64,000 bases of DNA from Mycobacterium sp. EPa45. GTDB taxonomy: Bacteria > Actinomycetota > Actinomycetes > Mycobacteriales > Mycobacteriaceae. The translations under genes and the position numbers were made by a program. The notes beneath the pieces were generated by a model. It had not been told where the DNA came from and searched no databases. It worked only from the letters and a program-made list of their open reading frames with translations. The DNA lies in the NCBI RefSeq assembly GCF_001021385.1, contig NZ_CP011773.1:1736001-1800000 (forward strand), in the 5' to 3' direction. Shown here one piece after another: positions 16,457-24,870 of the stretch (position 1 is its first letter; each line of letters begins with the position of its first letter).

Positions 16457-17140
16457 ATGACCGCCCCTCAGCCCGCCGCGGACTCACCGGCGCGGATCAC
16501 CGCCGACCATCCCGGCGTCAACGAGTTGTTCGCGTTGCTCGCCTACGGCGAGGTCGCGGCCTTCTATCGGCTGACCGAAGAGGCGCGGATGGCTCCGGAC
16601 CTGCGGGGCCGGATCAACATGGCCAGCATGGCCGCTGCCGAAATGGCGCATTACGAGCTGCTGCGCGAGGCCCTGGAGGCCCGCGGTGTCGACGTCGTCC
16701 CGGCGATGACCCGCTACGCGTCGGCGCTGGAGAACTACCACCGGCTGACGACGCCGAGCACGTGGCTGGAGGCGTTGGTCAAGACCTACGTCGGCGATGC
16801 GCTGGCGGCTGATTTCTACCTCGAGATCGCCGACGTGCTGCCCGACGAGGTTGCGGCCGTGGTGCGGGGAGTGTTGTCCGAGACCGGTCACTCGCAGTTC
16901 GTGGTTGCCGAGGTCCGCAAGGCCGTGACCAGCAGTGGACGGCAACGCAGCCGATTGGCGCTGTGGTCGCGCCGGCTGCTCGGCGAGGCGATCACCCAAG
17001 CCCAGTACGTGCTGGCCGAGCGCGACGAACTCGTAGACCTGGTGCTGGCCGGTCCGGGTGGCCTCGGGCAGGTCGCCGATTTCTTCGACCGGCTGCAGCG
17101 CACGCACGCCGAGCGGATGGGCGAGCTCGGACTCGCTTGA
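16457..17140 (+). CDS. Ferritin-fold diiron protein (MiaE-like, Rv3210c family)
   Basis: A 227-residue helical protein with two carboxylate/histidine metal motifs: Glu in YGEVAAFYR with AAAEMAHYE, and the second set in DALAADFYLE with LSETGHSQF. This arrangement resembles ferritin-like diiron hydroxylases such as the tRNA hydroxylase MiaE. Catalysis has not been shown for the mycobacterial protein. The ATG at 16457 lies 7 bases after the -10-like TACAGT (16444–16449), indicating a leaderless transcript. It is divergent from rhlE across about 250 bases. Confidence 0.83.
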   Translation: MTAPQPAADSPARITADHPGVNELFALLAYGEVAAFYRLTEEARMAPDLRGRINMASMAAAEMAHYELLREALEARGVDVVPAMTRYASALENYHRLTTPSTWLEALVKTYVGDALAADFYLEIADVLPDEVAAVVRGVLSETGHSQFVVAEVRKAVTSSGRQRSRLALWSRRLLGEAITQAQYVLAERDELVDLVLAGPGGLGQVADFFDRLQRTHAERMGELGLA

Positions 17141-17707
17141 CTAGCGGTTGCAGGTGGCCGAGATCGTGTTGTCGGTCGAGGCGGCCACGGTCGCGCCGCG
17201 CGCGTCGGTGATCCAGCAGTTCAGCTGGCTTCCGTTGCTGCTGGCCGTCACGTAGTTCACCGGCACGGTCGGGACGACGGTCAACCGCCACGGCAGCGAG
17301 ACGTTTTCGACCGTGCGCAGCGCGCCCACCTCGTCGGCGTAGGTGATCGTCACCGGGTCGTCGGGGCGCTGATTCCCGGCGACGGTGTAGACGATCTCGC
17401 CGGAATCGACCTGAACCTGTGCCATCGGGGCGGCGGCCGCGCTGGGCGGTGTGACCATCACCGGTGTCTCCACCGGCAGGCCGGGAACCGTGACGGTGAC
17501 CGGCGCGGGGGGTGGCGTCGACGTCCGGGGACCGGGAACGGCCACCACGGTGCGGGTCGGGGTGGCGCCGGAGTCGGCGGTGATGCTGGCCGCGTCGCCG
17601 GTCCGCACCACGAACGTCGTCGCCGCGGCAGCGGCCACGACGCCGGCGGTGGTCAGCGCCACGCGGGGCCACTGGACCAACCGCTGTCGGCGCTTGTTGT
17701 CGCTCAC
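17141..17707 (-). CDS. MmpS-like membrane-anchored protein, Thr/Pro-rich
   Basis: A 188-residue protein with one N-terminal membrane helix (VALTTAGVVAAAAATTFVV), a Thr/Pro/Val-rich linker with repeating PVTVTVPG-type strings, and a C-terminal β-domain (VDSGEIVYTV … NGSQLNCWITDARG … ATCNR) of the MmpS/transport-accessory type with two cysteines likely bonded. It matches the Rv3209 class of the region. MmpS proteins partner with MmpL exporters, but none is encoded here. The GTG start at 17707 is used, and the stop abuts the ferritin-fold gene. Confidence 0.85.
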   Translation of the reverse strand: MSDNKRRQRLVQWPRVALTTAGVVAAAAATTFVVRTGDAASITADSGATPTRTVVAVPGPRTSTPPPAPVTVTVPGLPVETPVMVTPPSAAAAPMAQVQVDSGEIVYTVAGNQRPDDPVTITYADEVGALRTVENVSLPWRLTVVPTVPVNYVTASSNGSQLNCWITDARGATVAASTDNTISATCNR

Positions 17708-17903
17708 AAGGCAAGGTTATGGACGCCCACGGCTCGGCACGGCGCGCCGCGCGGTCTGTTGCCATGCTGTTATCGCAGCTTGACGCCCTATTCGCTAACC
17801 GCGAACGACTGGCCGCGACTGCGCGCATCGTTTGTTTCGAGGCGTCCACTAGCCTTCTGGGAGTAGACGCGCATGCGACGCAGACGAGAGAGAAGGGGCC
17901 AGC

Positions 17904-18155
17904 GTGGAGGTCAAGATCGGTGTCACGGACAGTCCGCGTGAGCTCGTGTTCAGCAGCTCCCAGACGCCCGCTGAGGTCGAAGAGTTGGTGACCTCGGCGT
18001 TCTCCGGGGAGGGCCCGGATGTGCTGAGCCTGTCCGACGACAAGGGACGCCGCTTCCTGGTGCAGACCAGCAAGATCACCTATGTCGAGATCGGTGTCGC
18101 GGACGTGCGCCGGGTCGGATTCGGGATCGCTGCCGGCGGACCTGCCGGCGCGTAA
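17904..18155 (+). CDS. DUF3107 small conserved protein (TB9.4-like)
   Basis: An 83-residue actinobacterial protein of the DUF3107 family, near-identical in pattern to M. tuberculosis TB9.4: EVKIGVTDSPREL at the start, LVQTSKITYVEIG in the middle, and a C-terminal VGFGIAAG. Its function is unknown. The GTG at 17904 is preceded by AGAAGGGG at good distance. It is convergent with the TetR gene, 3 bases apart, and sits about 200 bases from the divergently transcribed MmpS-like gene. Confidence 0.9.
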   Translation: MEVKIGVTDSPRELVFSSSQTPAEVEELVTSAFSGEGPDVLSLSDDKGRRFLVQTSKITYVEIGVADVRRVGFGIAAGGPAGA

Positions 18156-18158
18156 CCG

Positions 18159-18920
<762 letters not shown>

Positions 18921-18997
18921 TTACTCGCCCGTAGCAGCGTTCGGCGGCACGGGCGCGCCGGAAGTCCGGTGTTCGGCTGTTGTGCCATCCTGGGGCG

Positions 18998-20035
18998 GTG
19001 ACCTACGACCCGGGGCACCGCGGCGGCGGTCGTGTGCCGGTGCTGCGCGACGAGTGGCGCGAGCCGCTGCGTGCCTTGCGCGATCCCCTGGCTGGGGAGT
19101 CGGGCCGCCCCAGATCCAACCGGGATCAGCGTCGTCAATGGCGTAAGCAGAGCTGGCTGGGCCGGTTCATCTCCACCTACGGCTGGCGTGCGTATGCGCT
19201 GCCGGTTCTGGTGGTGCTCACCGGGGTGGTGCTGTACCAAACGATGACCGGGACCGCCGCCCCCGCCGTCGAACCCACCGCCCAGCGCGCAGTACAAGGC
19301 CCCCCGACCATCGGGTCCAGCGGCACCGCCATCATCGGCGCGCCGCCACGCGGGCTGACCGAGTTCGACGCCAACCTGCCGACCGGGATCCTGCCCGAGG
19401 GCGGGGCGTTCTCCGAGGCCGGCGCCAAGACCTGGCACATCGTGCCGGGCACGACACCGAAGGTCGGTGAGGGCACCGCCAAGACGTTCACCTACACCGT
19501 GGAAGTCGAGGACGGCGTCGACACCACGTCGTTCGGCGGTGACGAGGGATTCGCCCGGATGGTCACCGAGACACTCGCCAACCCCAAGAGTTGGATTCAC
19601 AATCCGCAGTTCGCCTTTCAGCGGGTCGATGCCGAGAACGTCAAGCCCGACTTCCGGGTATCCCTGACCTCGCCGATGACGGTGCGCGAAGGCTGCGGGT
19701 ACGAGATCCCGCTCGAGTCGTCCTGTTACAACCCGGCCTACGGGCCCGACGCGCAACCCCGGGTCTTCATCAACGAGTCACGCTGGGTACGGGGTGCGGT
19801 GCCGTTCCAGGGCGACATCGGTTCCTATCGGCAATACCTGGTCAACCACGAGGTCGGCCACGCGATCGGATACCAGCACCACGAACCGTGTGCCGACAAC
19901 GGTGGCTTGGCGCCGGTGATGATGCAGCAGACGTTCTCCACCAATGACAATGACGCGTCGCGGTTCGACCCGGAGTACGTCAAGGCCGACAGCAAGACCT
20001 GCCGGTTCAACCCCTGGCCGTATCCGATCGCCTGA
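18998..20035 (+). CDS. DUF3152 secreted/membrane-anchored putative zinc metallopeptidase
   Basis: A 345-residue protein with a cytoplasmic basic N-terminus, one transmembrane helix (AYALPVLVVLTGVVLYQT, about residues 66–83) and an exported DUF3152 domain. The zinc-peptidase signature NHEVGHAIGYQHH (about residues 283–295, HExxHxxxxxH) is intact, and paired cysteines (EGCGYE, SSCYN, EPCADN, KTCRFN) suggest disulfides. It is the Rv3207c counterpart; substrates are unknown. The GTG at 18998 gives VTYDPGHRGGGR, and longer frames enter the TetR promoter region. Confidence 0.88.
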   Translation: MTYDPGHRGGGRVPVLRDEWREPLRALRDPLAGESGRPRSNRDQRRQWRKQSWLGRFISTYGWRAYALPVLVVLTGVVLYQTMTGTAAPAVEPTAQRAVQGPPTIGSSGTAIIGAPPRGLTEFDANLPTGILPEGGAFSEAGAKTWHIVPGTTPKVGEGTAKTFTYTVEVEDGVDTTSFGGDEGFARMVTETLANPKSWIHNPQFAFQRVDAENVKPDFRVSLTSPMTVREGCGYEIPLESSCYNPAYGPDAQPRVFINESRWVRGAVPFQGDIGSYRQYLVNHEVGHAIGYQHHEPCADNGGLAPVMMQQTFSTNDNDASRFDPEYVKADSKTCRFNPWPYPIA

Positions 20036-20202
20036 CGACCGATGCGGGGCGAGGTACGAGCCCCGAGGAGGAGTCAGGCAATTCGGCCTGCGCCTAGTCA
20101 TCGGGAAGCTTTCGCCGGTGTTTGCCGTTGTCCTGGCCAGCTGCTGAGATGGATGTGAACGTCTTTCAGGCAGCCGCCTACTGAGCGATCCGAGGAGTGC
20201 CG

Positions 20203-21378
20203 GTGCCGTCGTTGCCGCCGCTGGTCGAGCCAGCCGCCGAACTCACCCGCGACGAGGTCGCGCGCTACAGCCGCCACTTGATCATCCCGGATCTCGGCGT
20301 CGACGGTCAGAAACGCTTGAAGAACGCCAAGGTGCTGGTGATCGGCGCGGGCGGCCTCGGCTCACCCACGCTGCTGTACTTGGCGGCCGCTGGTGTCGGC
20401 ACGATCGGCATCGTCGAGTTCGACGTGGTCGACGAGTCGAATCTGCAACGCCAGATCATCCACGGCCAGTCCGATATTGGTCGTTCGAAGGCCGAAAGCG
20501 CCCGCGACTCGGTCCTCGAGGTCAATCCGCTGGTGACGGTCCGCCTGCATGAGCAGCGGCTGGAACCCGACAACGCGGTGCAGCTTTTCGAGCAGTACGA
20601 CCTGATCCTCGACGGCACCGACAACTTCGCCACGCGATATCTGGTCAACGACGCCGCGGTGCTGGCGCACAAGCCCTATGTGTGGGGTTCGATCTACCGC
20701 TTCGAGGGCCAGGCCTCAGTGTTCTGGGAGGACGCTCCCGACGGCTTGGGCCTGAACTATCGCGACCTCTACCCGGAGCCGCCGCCCCCGGGCATGGTGC
20801 CGTCCTGCGCCGAGGGCGGCGTGCTGGGAATCCTGTGCGCGTCGATCGCGTCGATCATGGGCACCGAGGCGATCAAGCTGATCACCGGAATCGGCGAGAC
20901 GCTGCTGGGCCGGCTCATGGTGTACGACGCGCTGGAGATGACCTACCGCACCATCAAGATCCGCAAGGATCCCGAGACGCCGAAGATCACCGAGCTCATC
21001 GACTACGAGTCGTTCTGCGGGGTGGTGTCCGACGCCGCCGCCGTAGCCGCGCAGGAGTCCACCGTTACGCCGCGTGAACTGCGTGAGCTGCTCGATGCCG
21101 GCAAGAACCTGGCGTTGATCGACGTCCGGGAGCCGGTCGAGTGGGAGATCAACCACATCACCGGCGCCGAGCTGATCCCGAAGTCGGTGATCGAGTCCGG
21201 TGAGGGCCTGGCGAAGCTGCCGCACGACCGCACGCCGGTGCTGTACTGCAAAACCGGTGTCCGCTCCGCGGAAGCACTGGCTGTCGTCAAGAAGGCCGGT
21301 TTCGCCGATGCGCTGCATCTGCAGGGCGGCATTGTGGCCTGGGCAAAGCAAATCGATCCCGACATGGTGGTCTACTGA
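20203..21378 (+). CDS. moeZ: MoeZ (MoeB-like adenylyltransferase/sulfurtransferase fusion)
   Basis: A 391-residue two-domain protein. The E1-like ATP domain has VLVIGAGGLGSP near residue 45 and ILDGTDNFATR. The C-terminal rhodanese domain carries the persulfide cysteine at residue 349 (YCKTGVRSAEA). In M. tuberculosis MoeZ adenylates and sulfurates the carrier proteins CysO and MoaD2, feeding cysteine and molybdopterin synthesis. The CxxC zinc sites of classical MoeB are absent. The GTG at 20203 is favoured because GAGGAG sits 6 bases upstream; the in-frame GTG at 20197 overlaps that element. Confidence 0.94.
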   Translation: MPSLPPLVEPAAELTRDEVARYSRHLIIPDLGVDGQKRLKNAKVLVIGAGGLGSPTLLYLAAAGVGTIGIVEFDVVDESNLQRQIIHGQSDIGRSKAESARDSVLEVNPLVTVRLHEQRLEPDNAVQLFEQYDLILDGTDNFATRYLVNDAAVLAHKPYVWGSIYRFEGQASVFWEDAPDGLGLNYRDLYPEPPPPGMVPSCAEGGVLGILCASIASIMGTEAIKLITGIGETLLGRLMVYDALEMTYRTIKIRKDPETPKITELIDYESFCGVVSDAAAVAAQESTVTPRELRELLDAGKNLALIDVREPVEWEINHITGAELIPKSVIESGEGLAKLPHDRTPVLYCKTGVRSAEALAVVKKAGFADALHLQGGIVAWAKQIDPDMVVY

Positions 21379-21414
21379 CGGCTACTTTGCTCCGCGACAA
21401 TTTAGGCTGTCGGG

Positions 21415-22281
21415 GTGGCTGACGGGGTTAATGACGAGCGCCCGCCTGAGCATGTGCTGGCGGCGTTCGGTCTCAAGGCCCACGACCCCGAGCCGCTCGG
21501 CACGGGCTGGGAAGGCGGCTTCAAGTGCGGCGAGGTGGTGTTGTCGGTGATCGCCGACCATGCCAGGGCCGCCTGGTCGGCGAAGGCTCGCGAGACGTTG
21601 TTCGTCGACGGGGTCCGTCTGGCGCGGCCGGTACGGTCCACCGACGGGCGCTATGTGGTCTCGGGTTGGCGGGCAGATACATTCGTCGCCGGTAGCCCTG
21701 AGCCGCGCCACGACGAGGTGGTTTCGGCCGGTGTGCGGTTGCACGAAGCGACGGCCAAGCTCGAACGGCCGCGGTTTTTGACCCAGGCGCCGGTCGCACC
21801 GTGGAGCGACGTCGACGTGTTCATCGCCGCCGACCGTGCGGCGTGGGAGGAACGCCCGCTGCACTCGCTGCCGCCGGGCGCGCTGGTGGCGCCCGGCTCG
21901 GCTGACGGTGAACGGTCGGTGGAACTGATCAATCAGTTGGCCGGCTTGCGCAAGCCCACCAAGAGTCCCAACCAGCTGGTGCACGGCGACCTGTACGGCA
22001 CGGTGTTGTTCGCCGGGACGGCCGCGCCGGGTATCACCGACATCACGCCGTACTGGCGGCCGGCCTCCTGGGCGGCCGGAGTGGTCGTCGTCGACGCCCT
22101 GGCGTGGGGCGAGGCCGACGACGGTCTCATCGAGCGGTGGGATGCGCTGCCGGAATGGCCGCAGATGTTGTTGCGGGCATTGATCTTTCGCCTCGCTGTG
22201 CATGCTCTGCATCCGCGTTCGACGGCGGCTGCGTTCCCCGGTTTGGCCCGCACCGCCGCACTGATCAGGTTGGTTCTCTAG
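21415..22281 (+). CDS. TIGR02569-type APH-fold kinase-like protein
   Basis: A 288-residue conserved actinobacterial protein (Rv3205c-like). The core is reminiscent of aminoglycoside phosphotransferase folds: LVHGDLYGTVLF (HGD catalytic loop, about residue 190) followed by ITDITPYWRPASWA in the position of the metal-binding loop. The usual asparagine after HGD is not obvious, so catalytic activity is uncertain. The GTG at 21415 lies 6 bases after TAGGCT (21403–21408), consistent with leaderless translation. It follows moeZ by 36 bases. Confidence 0.8.
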   Translation: MADGVNDERPPEHVLAAFGLKAHDPEPLGTGWEGGFKCGEVVLSVIADHARAAWSAKARETLFVDGVRLARPVRSTDGRYVVSGWRADTFVAGSPEPRHDEVVSAGVRLHEATAKLERPRFLTQAPVAPWSDVDVFIAADRAAWEERPLHSLPPGALVAPGSADGERSVELINQLAGLRKPTKSPNQLVHGDLYGTVLFAGTAAPGITDITPYWRPASWAAGVVVVDALAWGEADDGLIERWDALPEWPQMLLRALIFRLAVHALHPRSTAAAFPGLARTAALIRLVL

Positions 22282-22574
22282 AACTCGTGGCGCGCTTGCG
22301 CCAGATTCACCCGGCCGTCGTCGGCCAGCACGCCTTCGGCGCGCAGCAACTCGAGTTGACGGGTCACCAGATGGGCGGCAGGGCGGCCCGACGCGGTGAT
22401 CACCCGGTGCCACGGTAGGTCCGAGGAGTCGGTGCGCATGATCCAGCCGACGATGCGCGGGCTGGAAAGCTCTGCTGCCGAGGCGATGTCACCGTAGGTG
22501 GCGACCCGGCCCGCCGGGATGGCGGCCACCAATTCGCGCACCCGCTCGACCTGCTCATCGGTGATCGGGGCCAT
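22278..22574 (-). CDS. Alkyltransferase-like protein (ATL, MGMT-like without catalytic Cys)
   Basis: A 98-residue stand-alone DNA-binding half of O6-alkylguanine-DNA methyltransferase. The helix AGRVATYGDIASAA and the motif PWHRVI are clear. The latter is PCHRV in true methyltransferases, and here Trp55 replaces the alkyl-accepting cysteine. ATL proteins bind O6-alkylguanine, flip the base with an arginine finger (Arg40 region, SPRIVGW) and flag it for nucleotide excision repair. The ATG at 22574 is used; longer frames read through lipV. It overlaps lipV by 2 bases and the kinase-like gene end by 4. Confidence 0.9.
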   Translation of the reverse strand: MAPITDEQVERVRELVAAIPAGRVATYGDIASAAELSSPRIVGWIMRTDSSDLPWHRVITASGRPAAHLVTRQLELLRAEGVLADDGRVNLAQARHEF

Positions 22575-22576
22575 CG

Positions 22577-23371
22577 CTAACGCTTCAGCAGATCCCGGAT
22601 GACCGTTGCGGTCTCCTCCGGTTTGGCGTGCGGCACCATGTGCTGGCAGTCGAGGTCGACCAAGGTGAAGTCGTCGCCGAGCCGATCGGACAGGCCGTCG
22701 GTCAATTCCCGGCTGACATACGGCGGGTCGGTCCACTGCGCGCGCACCAGCGTCGTCGGAGTTCCTATGTGCGGCAGCACGATATCGCGGGCCAGTTCAC
22801 TCCAGTACGACATCATCGCGGGCACACAGATCCGCCATCCGACGCGGCCGTTGGGAAGTGCGATGAGATGCTCGTCGAGATCCTCGTCGAGCTCGGTCGG
22901 GTCCACGTCGGCCCATGAGCCGCTGAACTTCTCGGTGCGCGCCTCGTCGCGATCCGGGTAGTCGGGGGAGGCCAGCATCGAGTCGGCGATCTCGCGCATC
23001 CACTGCCCGTCCAGTCCGATCGCGGGGTCCAGCAGCACCAACCCGGACACCAGATCCGGGCACGCCGCCGCGAGATGCAGCGCGATCGCGCCGCCGAACG
23101 AATGGCCCACCACCAGCACGGGCCCCTCGGCGTCGTTCTCCACCAGCGTCGCCAGCGCGGCGACGTTGGCATCTATCGTCCACGGCGCCGACCACGACGA
23201 TCTGCCGTGCCCGATCAGATCGGGTGCGGCCATCGCGAATTCGGGAAGGTGGTGCTCGGAGAGGACCCGCCAGCGACGGCCGTGGCCGGTCAATCCGTGG
23301 ATGGCCAGAATCCGGACCGGTCCTGCCGGGCCGAAGCGGTGGACGTGAAGGTCGTGGGTCACGCGTCTCAT
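22577..23371 (-). CDS. lipV: Alpha/beta-hydrolase, LipV-like
   Basis: A 264-residue α/β-hydrolase with nucleophile elbow GHSFGGA (Ser91), oxyanion segment AIHGLTGHGRRW and late histidine in LDCQHMVPHAKP. The counterpart is the carboxylesterase LipV (Rv3203). The ATG at 23371 is used, and a GTG three codons later is an alternative. The M. tuberculosis annotation starts further downstream, but this N-terminus carries the oxyanion loop and is needed for a full fold. It is divergent from adnA with 80 bases between and overlaps the ATL gene downstream. Confidence 0.9.
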   Translation of the reverse strand: MRRVTHDLHVHRFGPAGPVRILAIHGLTGHGRRWRVLSEHHLPEFAMAAPDLIGHGRSSWSAPWTIDANVAALATLVENDAEGPVLVVGHSFGGAIALHLAAACPDLVSGLVLLDPAIGLDGQWMREIADSMLASPDYPDRDEARTEKFSGSWADVDPTELDEDLDEHLIALPNGRVGWRICVPAMMSYWSELARDIVLPHIGTPTTLVRAQWTDPPYVSRELTDGLSDRLGDDFTLVDLDCQHMVPHAKPEETATVIRDLLKR

Positions 23372-23451
23372 GCTGCCAGTTCGGGTGGGAACGCAGCGAC
23401 CGGGGAACGGCGCAGTCTGAACTTGTCGGTGGTGCGTGGTGACATACCGGC

Positions 23452-24870
23452 ATGACCACCGCACTGCTGGCTCCGGTGACCGAACCTGCCGATGTGCTCC
23501 GCCCGGAGCTGCGCGGCACGGTTCGAATCGTCGGCGGTCCGGGCACCGGTAAGACCAGCCTGCTGGTGGCGGCAGCCGCGGCGCATATCATCGCCGGTAC
23601 CGACCCGGAATCGGTTCTGCTGCTGACGGGTTCGGGCAGGCTGGCCGCGTCCACCCGCAGCAAGCTCACCGCCGAACTGCTGGCAGCGCGTTCCGCGGAA
23701 CCGTGCCGTGCGGTGGTGCGCGAACCGCTGGTTCGTTCGGTGCACAGTTACGCCTTCGCGGTGCTGCGGCAGGCTGCCGCCCGCGCGGGTGACCCGCCGC
23801 CGCGTCTGGTCACCGGCGCCGAGCAGGACGGCATCATCCGCGAGCTGTTGGCCGGCGACATCGAGGACGGAGACGCGTCGGCCTCGCGCTGGCCTCAGCT
23901 GCTTCGTCCCGCACTGACCACCGGTGGCTTCGCCACCGAATTGCGGGACCTGCTGGCCCGCTGCGCCGAGCGCGGGGTGGACCCGTTGCAGCTGCAGCGG
24001 ATCGGCCGGTTGTCCGGGCGGCCCGAGTGGGTGGCGGCGGGCCGGTTCGCCCAGCAGTACGAACAGGTGATGTTGCTGCGCGCAGCTGTCGGGACCGCCG
24101 CGCCGCAGGCCACCGTGCCGGCGCTGGGCGCTGCCGAACTGGTCGGCGCGGCGCTGGAGGCGCTGGCTGCTGACGCCGAACTGCTGGCGGCCGAGCGATC
24201 CCGAATCCGCCTGCTACTCGTCGACGATGCCCAGCACCTCGATCCCCAGGCCGCGCGGCTGGTCCGGGTCTTGGCCGCCGGCGCCGAACTGACCCTGCTG
24301 GCCGGCGATCCGAACCAAGCGGTGTTCGGCTTTCGCGGAGCCGATCCGGCGGTGCTGACCGCCGCCGAAACATCGGTGGTCGAACTGAACCGCTCCCACC
24401 GGTGCGCGCCCGCGGTCGCGCACGCGATCAGCGGGATCGCCGCCGGATTGCCGGGCAAGACCGCCTGGCGTGCCCTTGGACGGAAGTGGCGGCGAGGACG
24501 GGTCGGTCGCCGTGCGGGTCGCGGGTTCGGCGCATGCCGAGGCTGCGCTGATCGCCGACACGTTGCGCCGTGCGCACCTCCTCGACGGTGTGCCGTGGTC
24601 GCAGCTGGCCGTCATCGTGCGGTCGCCCTCGGCCGCCGCGGCCCTACCCCGCGCGCTGGCCGGTGCCGGTGTTCCGGTCGACTCGGCTCACCTCGCCGGA
24701 CCTGTCGCCGAACAGCCTGCGGCACAAGCACTCCTGAGCGTGCTGGCCGCCACCGCCGACGGCCTCGACAGCGAGCGGGCGGTGTCGCTGCTGACCGGGC
24801 CGATCGGTCGGGTGGACCCGGTGACCTTGCGTCAGCTGCGCCGGGCGCTCCGCCGCGGGGGTTCCGGTGA
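23452..24870 (+). CDS. adnA: AdnA N-terminal motor part (frameshifted gene, first frame)
   Basis: First reading frame of adnA, subunit A of the AdnAB helicase–nuclease that resects double-strand breaks in mycobacteria. Walker A GGPGTGKTS is near residue 28, Walker B-like LLVDDAQHLDP near 258, then AGDPNQAVFGFRG and LNRSHRC. Similarity to AdnA stops around position 24450 (AGLPG). From there this frame reads basic, non-family residues to the stop at 24870, while the continuation of AdnA is found in the +1 frame from about 24460. One surplus base in GGCAAGACC (24454–24462) would explain it. A sequencing error and a true mutation look the same here. Confidence 0.85.
   Translation: MTTALLAPVTEPADVLRPELRGTVRIVGGPGTGKTSLLVAAAAAHIIAGTDPESVLLLTGSGRLAASTRSKLTAELLAARSAEPCRAVVREPLVRSVHSYAFAVLRQAAARAGDPPPRLVTGAEQDGIIRELLAGDIEDGDASASRWPQLLRPALTTGGFATELRDLLARCAERGVDPLQLQRIGRLSGRPEWVAAGRFAQQYEQVMLLRAAVGTAAPQATVPALGAAELVGAALEALAADAELLAAERSRIRLLLVDDAQHLDPQAARLVRVLAAGAELTLLAGDPNQAVFGFRGADPAVLTAAETSVVELNRSHRCAPAVAHAISGIAAGLPGKTAWRALGRKWRRGRVGRRAGRGFGACRGCADRRHVAPCAPPRRCAVVAAGRHRAVALGRRGPTPRAGRCRCSGRLGSPRRTCRRTACGTSTPERAGRHRRRPRQRAGGVAADRADRSGGPGDLASAAPGAPPRGFR

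Noticed and set aside
20036..20080. Terminator hairpin after the DUF3152 gene
   Set aside because: Only a 5–6 bp stem (GGGGC/GCCCC) and no T run, too weak to call.
24450..24470. Programmed +1 ribosomal frameshift in adnA
   Set aside because: No slippery codon, stop codon at the shift or stimulatory structure is evident; mutation or sequencing error is simpler.
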